The position numbers and the translations under genes are program-made. Shown here in pieces: positions 10,642 through 21,193 of a stretch of DNA of 64,000 nucleotides. Origin of the DNA: Tenebrio molitor (taxonomy: Eukaryota; Arthropoda; Insecta; Coleoptera; Tenebrionidae). The notes under the pieces were generated by a model that saw only the letters and a program-made list of their open reading frames with translations, searched no databases and was not told the DNA's origin. The first letter of the stretch is position 1. Every line of letters begins with the position of its first letter. The DNA lies in the NCBI RefSeq assembly GCF_963966145.1, contig NC_091056.1, forward strand, positions 4,490,217-4,554,216. Reading direction: 5' to 3'.

Positions 10642-11100
10642 CAGTGGAAACTTTAACTGGAATAAAATTTATAACTTGGACATAGGTAATTGTTGTAAAA
10701 AATCCCGAAACAGGTCGATTTTTGTTTTTCCTTGCCCACGTTTGGCGTATATGGTTTTTGCGTATCTGCTGCTGGAAGTTCGCAACCACTCCAAACATTT
10801 TTTTTTCAAATAGAAGGGTATGCCAAGTGACACCCCGTTTGAAAGGTTACTTAGCAAGGAATACAATGCACTATTTGTTTCCTGAATATTTTCAAACCCT
10901 ACGTGCTAAAAAATAAAAACCCATTTTATAAGTTGAAGACTATACAACAAATGTTCAAAATGGACACCGTTTCTTTCTTGGCAAATTGCAAATCGGTAGT
11001 AACATGCATTCCTTACGTTTTGTAACATTTCCGGTGCGATTTGCCTCATTTCATGCCTAAAACCTAACTGTATTGAAAACCCTAAGCAACGTATTAGCAA
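10642..11100 (-). pseudogene. IS630/Tc1-mariner-group element fragment with transposase C-terminus
   Basis: The left terminus TA-CAGTGGAAACTTTAACTGG (10642) matches the CAGTGTGGA-type ends of the MITE family found at 12788, 35222, 54433 and 63419. The minus-strand frame 11100-10906 encodes the last transposase segment, with IAPEMLQNVRNACYYRFAIC and NGVHFEHLL. That is the typical tail of IS630-group transposases with an N-terminal HTH (DUF4817 type). The rest of the transposase and the right end are missing; hAT sequence takes over near 11100. Confidence 0.65.
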
Positions 11101-12309
11101 ATGGGAGCAAGAGTTGGCTTAAAAAGGCCGCAACAAGTGATCAAGCCAAGTGTCTTATTTGTAGTAAAAAATTTTCAATAAAAAATCAAGGACTAAGTCG
11201 AGTAAGATGAACGCAGTGTATATTGTTTGAAATATCCGCTTAATCTTTTTTGAGGTGAGGCACCATGCACAAACTAAACAACGTAGAGCGAAAGAAACAT
11301 CCCAAAAAAATAATTATTTGCTTAGAAACTTTGTCATCCGGAATAGTGATACTGATAATAATCAGTGTCATTAATCAAGACATTTAATTGTTTCATTAGA
11401 AATTGGAATGTTTACCATAATATCAAACATAATTTAAGTTAGAACAGTTTGGATTGTCAAATTAAACTGATGAAGCAGATGCACCAATATTTGCACGGTT
11501 CTGATGGTAGATATAATATAAAAGAAGTTCAGTTAGGGTGAACAAAAGTCGAGGCATTAGTTAAAAAAGTATTAGGACCCCATGCATTAAATGAAACTTT
11601 ACGTGAATTAAAACCATCTACTAATGATGTGATTTTTTTTGGAATTCAAACCGATGCTTCAAATATTAAGAATAAAAGATTTTATGGTTTTATTGTAAAA
11701 ACCAAATTGTAGTTAGTTAAAAAAGAACAGCGCGATACAAATGAAGACGATTTTCAATGTTGTTTACAACAGGCATTACAATATTTAACAAAATGGTTCA
11801 ATTTTGAAAAGACTGGCTGGTTATATTCACTAAATAAACTTAGAATAGAAAATGATCATATTCCAAGCTATAATGATTTCACATGTGTTGTAGCGTTAAT
11901 CCCTAAATCATACAGTTCAAAAATGTCGCTAGATATGGAAGGATTATTTGATGAAGTAACTGTTTACAAAAACAACTGACTTATTCAGGCAAAATTACCC
12001 AAATTTCGATAAATTATCAACGGAAGAAAAAATACGAATATTTTTTCTAAAAAAGATATCGTAAAAAACATAATAAAAATCATGTCATTTGTATTTAGCA
12101 AGCCAGCTACGACTGCATATGTTGAGAGAATTTTCTCCATTATGAATAATAAATGGTCTTCAACAAGAAATAAATGTACTTTAGAATCAATTAAAGCGGA
12201 ATTGCTTATTAAGCTTATTACCCTAAATTTTAATCGTTCATGTAAGGACTTTTATGATTACATAAAAAACGATAGATGCTTGTTAAACCAAGCGAACTAC
12301 CTGACTTAA
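11100..12309 (+). pseudogene. hAT transposase with BED finger, decayed
   Basis: Plus-strand pieces follow hAT order. A BED-like finger (SWLKKAATSDQAKCLICSKK at about 11106-11190) is followed by a short intron (GTAAGA at about 11204, acceptor before GTGAGGCACC). Catalytic-core remnants (PHALNETLRELKPSTNDV; FGIQTDASNIKNKRF) and a helical region (LQQALQYLTKWFNFEKTG) follow between 11500 and 11960. An intact C-terminal dimerisation segment (VFSKPATTAYVERIFSIMNN at 12082-12309) ends with SCKDFYDYIKND and LLNQ. Many stops lie between them. The family differs from the other hAT copies here. Confidence 0.75.
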
Positions 12310-12369
12310 CTTTAATTCAGTAAGCTTCTATTCTACTACTTATGTATTTTGCAGAAAAACACCAGTATA

Positions 12370-15248
12370 TTTTAATTTCTAGAGAAGAGAACGAAATACG
12401 CCGTTTGCAAGAAAAGATTCGAGTATTGGAGTTGGAAAACAAGAATTTGTTAACAAAGAATACAGAACTTACCTCAGAGAATTCCGTACTTTTAAATTAA
12501 ATCAGAGATTCTGAAAATGATAAAAAAAAATATTCCTAATTGTTAAACGCATACGTTGGTCCTCCGATGACATTGCTTCCGCAATGTCGTCACGAAGTGT
12601 CAGCAAACAAGCGTATAGGTACTTGAGGGCTCATAATTACCCTTTTCCAGCGCTTTCAACGTTAAGGAGATACCTTTTATTTAGATCAAGGCACTTTAAA
12701 GAGTGTTTGGTGCTTTAATGAAAAATAAAGCAGCAGATCTCAAAGAAATAGAACGTTTGTGCGTATTGTCTTTCGATGAAGTATATGCAGTGTGAACATA
12801 AAGTTTGGAACAAAATTCATAGTACCGTTATTTGGAAAATCGCTCGGACAGGTCGATTTTATTTTGAAAAATGCCATTCTGTGACGTACAACTTGTTTAA
12901 ATGACGTCATTGGTTTTTGCGCAATGACGTCATCACCAATTTTTGTAAATGACAACCCCCACTTTTTTCTTCTGTTTTTGATAGACCCTAATACAACCTA
13001 AATGACGAATGAAAAAAATTGGTACCTTACATAACAATTTTTTTGAGAAAATGGCAATTTTTATTTCAAAAATTTAATTTAATTTTTAATGTACCTATGT
13101 TTTTTTCTATGGGTTTATTTAAAACAGAAGGTTAATTTTAATCGACCAAACAATTTAAAAGATTTACTGCAGCGAATTCGCTCTAAAATGGAACGAAAAG
13201 CCCTGACATTATTGAGCGCACTGTACAAAGTGTCGGTAAGTGCCAAATGGTTGGCACATGGTTTCAATATTTGCGTTAAACTTTATTGTTAACCTTAGAT
13301 GGTTGTTTGTATTTGTTTGAGGTCAATTAAAATGTTTACATTAAAAATTAAATTAATTGTTTAAAATATAATTTGCCATTTTCTCAAAAAAATTCTTATG
13401 TAAGTTACCAATTTTTTTTATTCATCGTTTAGGTAGTAGGAAGGTCTATCAGAAAGAGATGAAAAAGTGGGGGTTGCCATTTAAAAAAATTGGTGATGAC
13501 GTCATTGCGCAAAAACCAATGACGTCATTTAAACAAGTTGTACGTCACAGGATGGCATTTTCAAAATAAAATCGACCTGTCCGAGCGATTTTCCAAAAAA
13601 CATCACATAACGCTACTATGAATTTTGTTCCAAACTTTATGTTCACACTGTATTTCGAACAGAGTTGATATTGATAAAAAATATCAACAAAAAATAGGCC
13701 CTGTCAAACGGTAATGATCAGAGGACAAATAGGTAATAGGAAGCAGCCTTTATATTTCAAGTTCGCTTCTTCCTCTGTCGTTGTTCTCGTGAGTATGGTA
13801 ACAATTCAATGTGGGTCATAACAAGCCGTGTTTCTTTTCCCATCCATGCAACGAAACTTAAAAAATTTTTGTTTTTGCTGATGGTCTGCATTTTTTAAAA
13901 CTCCTTCGCAACCACTTAATTGACAACGGTTTTAACATAGATGGCGACAAAATTGACACCGCATGTATTGAAAGTTTACTAAAATGTTGGATATTCGAAT
14001 TAACATTTGCCCATAAGATTGCCCATTTGGATGTTAAAGGACCACAGCGCCAAAAAGTGAAACTGGTTGCCCACATCTTTTCCAATTCGGTTTCAAGGGC
14101 CATTGAGTATTGTGGAAAACAGGGGTTTCTTCCTACACCTTCTAACTGGAGTAAAGTTAGTGAGGTTATCGGACTATTTACTGACTGGTTTGATGTATTC
14201 AATTCCACTAACAAATTTGCTGGCAATAATTCGGGAAAAAATGCATTCGATACCAACATAGAAAAACAAACAAATCTCTTGCGTAGAGTAAGCGAAGTAG
14301 TTGGTTCCATGAGCGTTGATCGTCATAAAAACTTTGTTCCTTTTTAAAAGGGAATACTACTGTCCAACCGGTCATTAATCGAGCTTTACAATTAGCTACA
14401 TGCTCAATATGGTATTGAATACATCATAACCACGAGGCTGAATCAGAACGTCTTGGATTTTTTTTTTATATATACGTGGCATGGCCGGTACAAACGAGCA
14501 TCCTTCTGCTCATTCTGAAGCAGTGTTTTTGCAAAATAAAAACACTGAAGGAACTTCAGAGCCCAATTTGCTCAAACCTTTGGAGGGTGCTACTACGAGC
14601 GATAATGTCGATGACAACATGGAACATCAAGTAGCCACTCCTTGCCTAAGTCATGCCATGTTTGATAACTTGATGGATACGGCTGAGGAAGCGAATGAAG
14701 AAGAAAGTTTTAATCCTCATTCATTTGTGGAACCCGAATATCCGGAAATAAACATATCAGATGCTGAAAATAAAGATTTGGATAATTTTAAAAAGTTTGA
14801 ATTTATGGAAAAGACAAATTTTGAAGCACTAAAGTGCATAGCAGGCTATGTCGCTCACCGATTTCGTGAGAAATATCCCCATTTGGGGACTGCAACAAAA
14901 AAACTTCAAGTTAACCCTGCAGCTCAAGATTGGATTAGCTTTTTGTCAAGTGGAGGTCTGATATATCCATGCGACGAATTAATTAGAGTGGCAACTGTTA
15001 TGGATGAGACATTTTCTGAAATGCATGGTTCATCACTTTCGCATGAAAAATTCATTTTTAATAAATTAGTTAATAACACCATGCTGAAGTTGGAAACAAC
15101 AACGATTCCACACGAAGTTATGCTTTGTTTAAGCAGAACGCGGACCTATATAAGACTGCGGGATATTAACCGAAAAATAAGTTTTTCCAACTGCCAAAGT
15201 AAATTGAAGAAAAAAATTTCTAAACTCACAAACTCCAAAAGAAAATAA
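12370..15248 (+). pseudogene. P-element (THAP9-like) transposase, split by MITE
   Basis: The THAP finger is absent. The relic begins with a leucine-rich coiled coil (LQEKIRVLELENKNLLTKNT at about 12400). Next comes SSDDIASAMSSRSVSKQAYR with PFPALSTLRRY, then ERLCVLSFDEVY (about 12750-12785), the first catalytic Asp block of P transposases. The MITE 12788-13650 follows immediately. After it are QQKIGPV (about 13685), the ADGLHFLKLLRNHL stretch (13866), FELTFAHKIAHLDVKGPQRQ (about 13995) and KLVAHIFSNSVSRAIEYCGK. An insertion-domain region follows, and finally ALKCIAGYVAHRFREKYPHL (about 14830), as in P transposases. The last 255 codons (14481-15248) are open; upstream there are stops and frameshifts. 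P transposases are GTP-dependent DDE-type recombinases. Confidence 0.85.
12788..13650. mobile_element. 863-bp foldback MITE, family A, with transposase C-terminal remnant
   Basis: Arms of about 300 bp begin CAGTGTGAACATAAAGTTTG and are mirrored at the right end. Between them, about 13095-13290, is a transposase tail: FFLWVYLKQKVNFNRPNNLK and QRIRSKMERK, the C-terminal region of an IS630-group transposase. The element is therefore an internal-deletion product of an autonomous parent. Each arm carries two TGACGTCA palindromes (12902, 12924; 13497, 13520) around TTGCGCAA-like sequence. The right flank is TA; the left flank reads TG, probably a mutated TA. A half copy of the same family lies at 54433-55048. 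Confidence 0.88.
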
Positions 15249-15540
15249 TATTTTAAATGCTCATCTATATCTAAAGTATGTTTTTTTTTCTGCGGGTCCC
15301 AGTCCGTTTTACATTGCTTAAAGCAGATTAGAATATATTTTTTAAGTACTGCAAGTTTTAAATAAAAAAAAAGTCAGTTGAATTGCCTGTATTATGATAA
15401 ATAGAGTTTAATAAGGATTAAGCGATTGGGAAGACGGCTATTTTGCATCGTGACTGACGTCATCTCCCCGCCTCTCCATGCGCATTAGCATATCAGTGTT
15501 ATTGTATCATGATTCATTCGAAACCTTCGAAACAATGTTT
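15249..15540. other. No recognisable gene
   Basis: AT-rich sequence with a short GC-richer patch at about 15455-15485 (GACTGACGTCATCTCCCCGC). I see no coding frame or terminal repeat. Confidence 0.5.
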
Positions 15541-15542
15541 AT

Positions 15543-15972
15543 TTGACCCCCCCGGGTACCCGAAAAGAGTTAATAAAAAGGATAGTGCAAGTCTATCAAG
15601 AAATACTCTCAAATTTTTTACTGAATGCAAAGATGGGCGGTTCTAGAAGATGTCGACAATGTCTGTACCTAACAGAGTCTGTATTGTTTAAAAATTCGAT
15701 AACTCGATTTTTTTCAGTTAAAATAAATTTTTTGCTCTTTCTTTTAATGTTTGGATATTCAGAAGAAAATTCTCTATAAGAACGAATAAAAAAATATATA
15801 CAGTGTAATTTGAAGAAAAAAGTTGGCTATCGTCTGTCAAAAAATAGATGTCGAAAAAAATATCGAATAGGATAATAATGAAGTGTTTTTCATTTTATGT
15901 GTCATTTATTCAAATCGGATAAAGAATAAGTAAGATACAGCATCAAAGGTTTTTAGTCAGTCACCCTGTATA
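15543..15972 (+). pseudogene. IS630-group transposase 3' fragment and right terminus
   Basis: The frame from 15543 encodes PPGTRKELIKRIVQVYQEIL and RRCRQCLYLTE, the extreme C-terminus of a Tc1/mariner-like (IS630-group) transposase. This is followed by an AT-rich 3' region ending GTCAGTCACCCTG before TATA, which looks like the element's right terminus. The N-terminus, catalytic residues and left end are absent. The family differs from the CAGTGTGGA group. Confidence 0.6.
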
Positions 15973-15978
15973 AAGGCA

Positions 15979-16366
15979 AACTTTAAAATATTTATTGAAA
16001 GCATTACAAAATTAGAAACTAGAAACGTGCTACTGACAGAATTTTTACAAATTGTTGAAAATGTAAAAATATCGTTGAAGCAAGCTGGTAGTGAAGTAGC
16101 GAAGTTAGCTTTACAAAAACTGAAAGGTACATTAAATAAAAATCCTGCATATGAAACTTTCATGGACATTAATAGATTGTTGACAGGAAGTCAGCCTGAA
16201 AAACAAATGAATGTTGGAGACTGGTCCATCTACAAGTACTCACCTGTGAGGTCTTGTGACGTCGGCCGCACATTCTCATGGTTTAAGAATGTATTGGCTG
16301 ACAAACGCACTAGCTTCACTTATGAAAACTTGCAGCAGTTCTTTGTCTGTCATGCAAATAACCATT
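15979..16366 (+). pseudogene. CGGBP1-like hAT transposase C-terminal fragment
   Basis: An open frame (16027-16368) ends with WSIYKYSPVRSCDVGRTFSW and KNVLADKRTSFTYENLQQFF. This is the hAT dimerisation segment in the form used by the CGGBP1-like family at the window start (the family usually reads CDVERSFS; here Glu is replaced by Gly). Nothing upstream of about 15979 belongs to it. It could be a detached end of an independent copy. Bases 16367-16471 are AT-rich and empty. Confidence 0.7.
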
Positions 16367-16471
16367 AAAACCTTGCTTATTTATTAATCTTATTATTATT
16401 CTCAGTGCAATTTTTAGGTTTTTTTATTTAGGTAATAGTATTGTTACAAATCTAATTATAAAAAATATATA

Positions 16472-17586
16472 CAGAGTGTCTCAGCTAAGACTTTCGAGCC
16501 TAATATCTCGGTTATTTGCCAACGGATCTTTATGAAATTTGAAATACAGATATTTTAGACGGTGAAGGTTCAATTAGTAATAATAGAATTACCTCAAGTT
16601 AAAAAATGTAATTTTAACACTAGTTTCCTTTATTGCGCAATTATTATTAGATTGTTAAACATTAAAAAATAGGTGTCTACACAAACAATTTACTAAATCA
16701 CTTGTCTGATTCAACGAAAAGATTAGATTTTGTTGTTAAAAATTTAATCTAAATTTTGAAGGTATTTAAGCAGTTACCTTTTGAAACAATTGATGAAAAG
16801 TTGCCAAGCAACATTTTGTACACCCCTTAAAATCTGTCAAAAGTGAGCGCGCTTTATTGGAAATGTCAGATTGTGTAAATTGATTGAAACTACTCTAAAA
16901 ATAGACTACAATGGCAGAATTTTCAATATTGTTGAAAAAGGAAACAATTTTTGCCTATGGAGAGTGTCGTAAGAATTTCAACGACACAGTTCGTTTTCTC
17001 GTAGAACACTATCCAAACGGAGGCTTTACAAAATTTAAGATTCAGACAGTCGTCAATTTATTTGAAGACACAGGAAGCGTACGTGAACTAAATTACCTTG
17101 CTAAAATATCCCGATCGTGTTTTAGTCCTTTATGGAAGAATTAAAGCATCCAGTATAATAAATTACGTCTTTAACTTTGTAAATATTTGTAAGGTTAGAA
17201 AGATAAACCTCAAATATGTCAATGCGTTTGTGCGAAGAGGGGTTACCAAAATTCGGCGATATTGCGCGTTTGTTTCATACGCGTCTACGTTTTTGCATCT
17301 GCAGCCACATTTGACACAGTTTTTTCTTTTTTCTTGCAAACCAGACGTCTTTCAAGGACGAGTTTCTCTTTACAGCATTTTTTATTGATGATAAATTTTT
17401 TGATATAAATCTTAAGGGATTCGACATTTTAAAAAGACATTCTAAATTACGTTTTTAAGACTTGGGTTATTGCATTAATGAGGTTTTACTCCTCACCGTC
17501 TAAAATATCTGCATTTTAAATTTCACAAAAATCCGTTGGAAAATAACCGAGATATTAGGCTCGAAAGTCTTAGCTGAGACACCCTG
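16472..17586 (+). mobile_element. IS630-group element, 1.1 kb, complete ends, internally deleted
   Basis: Inverted termini of about 100 bp, more than 90% alike by eye, start CAGAGTGTCTCAGCTAAGAC on the left and CAGGGTGTCTCAGCTAAGAC when the right end is reversed. TA flanks both sides (16470-16471, 17587-17588). Inside, 16911-17144 encodes the N-terminal helix-turn-helix of the transposase (FAYGECRKNFNDTVRFLVEH, PNGGFTKFKI, LFEDTGSV). The frame is lost after about 17100 and no catalytic D,D,D/E motif is visible. It is non-autonomous, but its HTH would recognise the family's own ends. Confidence 0.85.
16911..17144 (+). pseudogene. IS630-group transposase N-terminal HTH only
   Basis: A 77-codon frame has the YGECRKN motif, a WP/YPNGG-type turn and FEDTGSV. 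It matches the DNA-binding N-terminus (DUF4817-like HTH) of this transposase group, normally about 350 aa. The conserved part ends near codon 60 and the remaining codons diverge, so this is a truncated transposase rather than an independent gene. A peptide that bound termini without cutting could act as a repressor; that is inference. Confidence 0.6.
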
Positions 17587-17589
17587 TAT

Positions 17590-18580
17590 ATGTATTTTTT
17601 AACAAGTTTTTATTCCTATGTTATTAACTTGTTAATGTTAAATTTGGAACTGTTCCAAAAAACCCGAAGGCTCAGATAATATGGTACACCCAAAAAAAAA
17701 TTTTTTTCGACCAACCAACACCTGGGAGGGAAAGGCAACAATGAAACTTATATACGCGTATCTAACACCCATTGATTCCATTCATAACATTTTCAAAAAA
17801 TTAAATTTTGAAAAAGATGTACAACTTAATGTAAAAAATCGTTCCATAAATCAGTACATTTTCTTACCGATGCAAAAATGCCTCCTCCAGAAACTTCCTT
17901 TTGGTATCTTCTGATGCAAATCGGATCACACTTCAGCACTATTAAATAGTTACTTGCACATGAAAAATTACCACACTTCCCACTTGGTCATTGATCGGTC
18001 GAATCATGTTTAATTTATAAAAAAATCGGCTCTTTCTTGCGACTTCATGACGAAGAAGCAAAAAACCAGCAATTTCTTGCGTCTTCATGATGAAGAAGTA
18101 AAAAATCACGAATTGATTCTATCTCGAAATCCTCTTTGGGCTCGTTATCGATTTTTATTAGTGAAACACATCACGTACCGAATTTTAAAACCTTTCGCTT
18201 TAACCTAACCATTCTAAAGCAAATATCTCTAATCACCACAACCGCCATTAACGACCACACAACGCTGTCGGTTGTCCAACGTTGTCTATGCAGGCCACGG
18301 CACATGCATTGTGCGGTCACGCTTACTTTTATTTGGCTACATTTTAGGCCTACCACAAAACACTTCTGGGTATATGCTTGCCCGATATAGTTTTCTGACA
18401 ACTGCCGCACCGCCTCGCGGAGGCAGCGCGCAGCTTTCAGTTGGTGTTTTCAAAATTCCGCCTGTCTTGACATGTAATATCACTCATTAAAACACAGGAA
18501 TTTTTTAAATTTTCGCATTCAAGTGTACAATAAATCATGCAAATAATAACTTGCGGCTTTCAGTCGATTGATACGAGCTG
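17590..18580. other. Unassigned region with a small duplicated hairpin word
   Basis: Two plus-strand frames (17681-17914 and 18136-18390) resemble nothing I recognise and look like chance open frames. At 18028-18110 a stretch of about 43 bp is duplicated in tandem with divergence (TTTCTTGCGACTTCATGACG, then TTTCTTGCGTCTTCATGATG). Each copy contains a CTTCATGA-x-GAAG hairpin. Bases 18405-18440 are locally GC-rich. Confidence 0.45.
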
Positions 18581-18589
18581 TTTAAAGGT

Positions 18590-18806
18590 AAAATTTTCGA
18601 TTCAGAACGTTTTTACAGTGATTTTTGAAATTTGCGGGTGTAAAAACTAATTTAGAGAAATGTTGGGGCCTCAAAACAGCAATCTCTATAAATTATTGCT
18701 ATATTTTAAATACAAATGAGCAAGTTCAACGACAAAATTTCGATTCGGAACGTTGTTAGTGTGATTTTTGAGATTTGGCGATATAAAAGCACATTTAGAG
18801 AAAAAC
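18590..18806 (+). repeat. Diverged direct duplication, period about 145 bp
   Basis: The segment starting AAAATTTTCGATTCAGAACG near 18589, with GTGATTTTTGA-AATTTG and AATTTAGAGAAA words, recurs at about 18734 as AAAATTTCGATTCGGAACG with GTGATTTTTGAGATTTGG and CATTTAGAGAAA. The matched units are about 72 bp. No coding sequence is involved. Confidence 0.65.
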
Positions 18807-18810
18807 TAGC

Positions 18811-19160
18811 GCGATTAATATTTTAATGACAATAATTCCCAACATTCAATGGTTTTACTTCACGTACTTTGTCCAGTATATTTAGGTAATCATGTAAATT
18901 ATTATTCATGCAACTGAAATTAACTGCGTTATGCGTCAACTATTTATTTGTTGTATAAAAAGTAACAATTAATTGTTAATTAATTACCATTAACACAAAG
19001 AACTGCAACTGGAAGTTATAAATAGCCTATGTTGAAAAAGTGGAGTGCTTTAAACTAATTTCCAAGGCCTTCCAAGGCCCACTTGTAATTTTTACGTGTA
19101 TTAACCACTATACAGAAGTGACTCGAAAAGGAAAAAAATCACCAAAACACACCTATTATT
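18811..19160. other. AT-rich spacer, nothing recognised
   Basis: No open frame, repeat pair or RNA signal that I can support. Confidence 0.4.
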
Positions 19161-19173
19161 TTTAAATATACAG

Positions 19174-19530
19174 GGTCGCTAAAAGTATGGATACAGCTAA
19201 ATATTTTCAGAACGGTTTAACAGAGCTCCTTGAAATTTGGCACACAGTTAGAAGTGTCTAAAATCTATCATCTGAGATCTTTTTCAATTTTCTAACATAT
19301 TTTTTTTTTTTTAAGATACAAGGCTAACTTATTTTTTTTCAAATGGCACAAGGGGTCAAATTTAATATCTTTAAAAAGAGGATTTTTTTGTGGTTACATG
19401 GTCCAACTACATGAAATTAAATTTTAATTTTCGACTTTTGATCAACTTTGACCGTCCAATACCCCTCTGTGCGTCGTCAAATACGAAACTGTTTGTTTAT
19501 CAACACCGAAAAATGCCGCGCTCCGCCACT
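19174..19530 (+). mobile_element. IS630/Tc1-type left terminus, truncated
   Basis: The block begins TA-CAGGGTCGCTAAAAGTATGG and continues with the CTTGAAATTTGGCACACAGT words found at the ends of IS630-group elements. No mirrored right end is seen before hAT-like sequence begins near 19530, so only one end survives. Confidence 0.5.
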
Positions 19531-20129
19531 TGGCGGCGCGTCAATCGATGTCGGGCAAGCCTATAGAGGGTGTGTTTTTTTGCCCAACAAAAGTTGCTTC
19601 TAGGGAGAGATGTTCCTGAAATGTCGATTCTTTGCATGTACCGCAAACTAAAGCTGGGACTTTCTTGGATTTTGGCATTCGAATGGTCACTTGATATTTA
19701 TTCGAATACGTAATTATTCAAATATTCGAATAAGTATTCCAATAGTAATTCGAATAGTCATACACCGTTCACGTTAGATTGAGCATTGGTAAATTCGCAT
19801 TATGTTGATTCCCTGCATGTCACTATTTACAAGACATAATCATATAGTCAAAAATAAAATTATTTGTCCCTGAAATACCAAATCCATACTGAATTTACTA
19901 CGCTAAATTCGCATTATGTTGGTCTCTGAATCTCCCTATTTTAAGACATACCTAATCACATAGCTAAAAAATAAAATTATTTAATCTTGAAATACCCAAT
20001 CCATCCTAAATTTTCTTTATTCGAAAATTATAATAATTGTTCGAATATTCGAATGTTAGAATTTACACTTATTCGAACTTTACATAGTAAGCTATTCGAA
20101 TATTCGAATAATATGATTCCCAGCCTTTA
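19530..20129 (-). mobile_element. hAT-like 5' end with ATTCGAAT subterminal array
   Basis: On the minus strand the sequence begins near 20129 with TAAAGGCTGGGAATC, fitting the hAT rule YARNG. It then contains dense ATTCGAAT/ATATTCGAATA words (20030-20110 and 19676-19760), and reaches an ATG near 19677. The reading MPKSKKVPALVCGTCKESTF holds a C-x2-C pair but stops near 19545. Between the two ATTCGAAT clusters sits a tandem duplication (19792-20020). I read it as the start of a hAT element with a truncated gene; the protein match is too short to be certain. Confidence 0.45.
19792..20020. repeat. Two diverged tandem copies of about 115 bp
   Basis: TAAATTCGCATTATGTTG starts the first copy (about 19792) and recurs at about 19907. 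Both continue with CTATTT, AAGACATA, AATCA-ATAG and AAATAAAATTATTT words and end in TGAAATACC-AATCCAT. They lie between two ATTCGAAT-rich clusters of the surrounding hAT-like end. Confidence 0.7.
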
Positions 20130-21190
20130 AACAAACTGCCTCTATCATCTTATGACTGCTGATTATTGTTGCCGATTTTTAATCGATTCTGGCAATAATC
20201 GATCCAGCGACCAAAATAATAGATTTTTTAGATTAATTATGGGAGCTACGATTTTTAGTCAAATCGATTTTTTTATGTATATGTTCCATTTCTTTTATTT
20301 GTTCTAATGATGCCATGGAATGCCAACGACTTTTTAAAAGGACACCATATTCTGGCAAAACTATACACAATATCGAAAACATTTCTTAACCAAATACGTT
20401 TTATTATTATTTTGCAAAATTCATCGTGTGATCGGTGTCGTCTCTCAGTTGGTCCATTTTCTTGGAACCCACGCAAAAATTGACTTTCTTCTCTATGTGT
20501 AGTTTATTTCAAATGGAGGTAGGTACTAGTTTCGAACCATTTACATATTCGCTAACAACACGTAACTAACAGAAATATAACCCCGACAAAGCACGAAACA
20601 GTAATAAACAAAAAAATTAAAAAAGATGAATCGACGGAGTGTAAGTTACAGGTTTTAGATTGTACACTCGTGATGAACACGTGAATTGTGTGACGAATTA
20701 TATAAACGGCGCCAAACGCAGAGAATATTTCCGTTCGTAACCTTGTCTGATAGTGAGTGCCATATTTGCAATAGCGGTATTACAATTGGTAAACTAGAAC
20801 AAAATAGTTATTTACGAATCGAGTGCGAGAAGACATTTTTCGCACATGAGCGCATTATTTGAGGCACCAGCGACGAAGGAGCGAGTGCTTCATTTGCGCG
20901 ACTGTGCCGAATACGTCTTCACGCATCGAGGTTTGTACAATATTTTTTGAAACGGACATTAGCATTTTTAAATTATTGACCCAATAGTTTCCAATTTAGT
21001 GAATAGAGGGCGCTTGCCCAAGTGTCAATCGAATTAATTGCGATTTATTTTCATTCTTTCGAAATTCTCAACATCCAAATTGGAGAAATGACGTTTTGTA
21101 AACCAGATTTTATTAACATATTACCAAGTCAAATTTTCTTTACCATGGTATTATTTATTAATTATTGTATTTGCTATATAGACTTTTCAA
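20130..21190. other. Unassigned; one short possible exon at 20848-20933
   Basis: Bases 20160-20280 are rich in AATCGAT words. The stretch 20848-20933 reads MSALFEAPATKERVLHLRDC followed by AEYVFTHRG, and is followed by GTTTGT. It might be an upstream exon of the YqaJ-type gene at 21194 (the FAHMSALF context faintly resembles a SWIM finger end), but this is weak. Otherwise nothing is recognised. Confidence 0.35.
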
Positions 21191-21193
21191 AAC

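Noticed and set aside
13858..14310. Minus-strand 150-codon frame
   Set aside because: Antisense to clear P-transposase blocks (FELTFAHKIAHLDV).
17681..18390. Two plus-strand frames as host exons
   Set aside because: No splice context, conserved motif or codon bias; probably chance.
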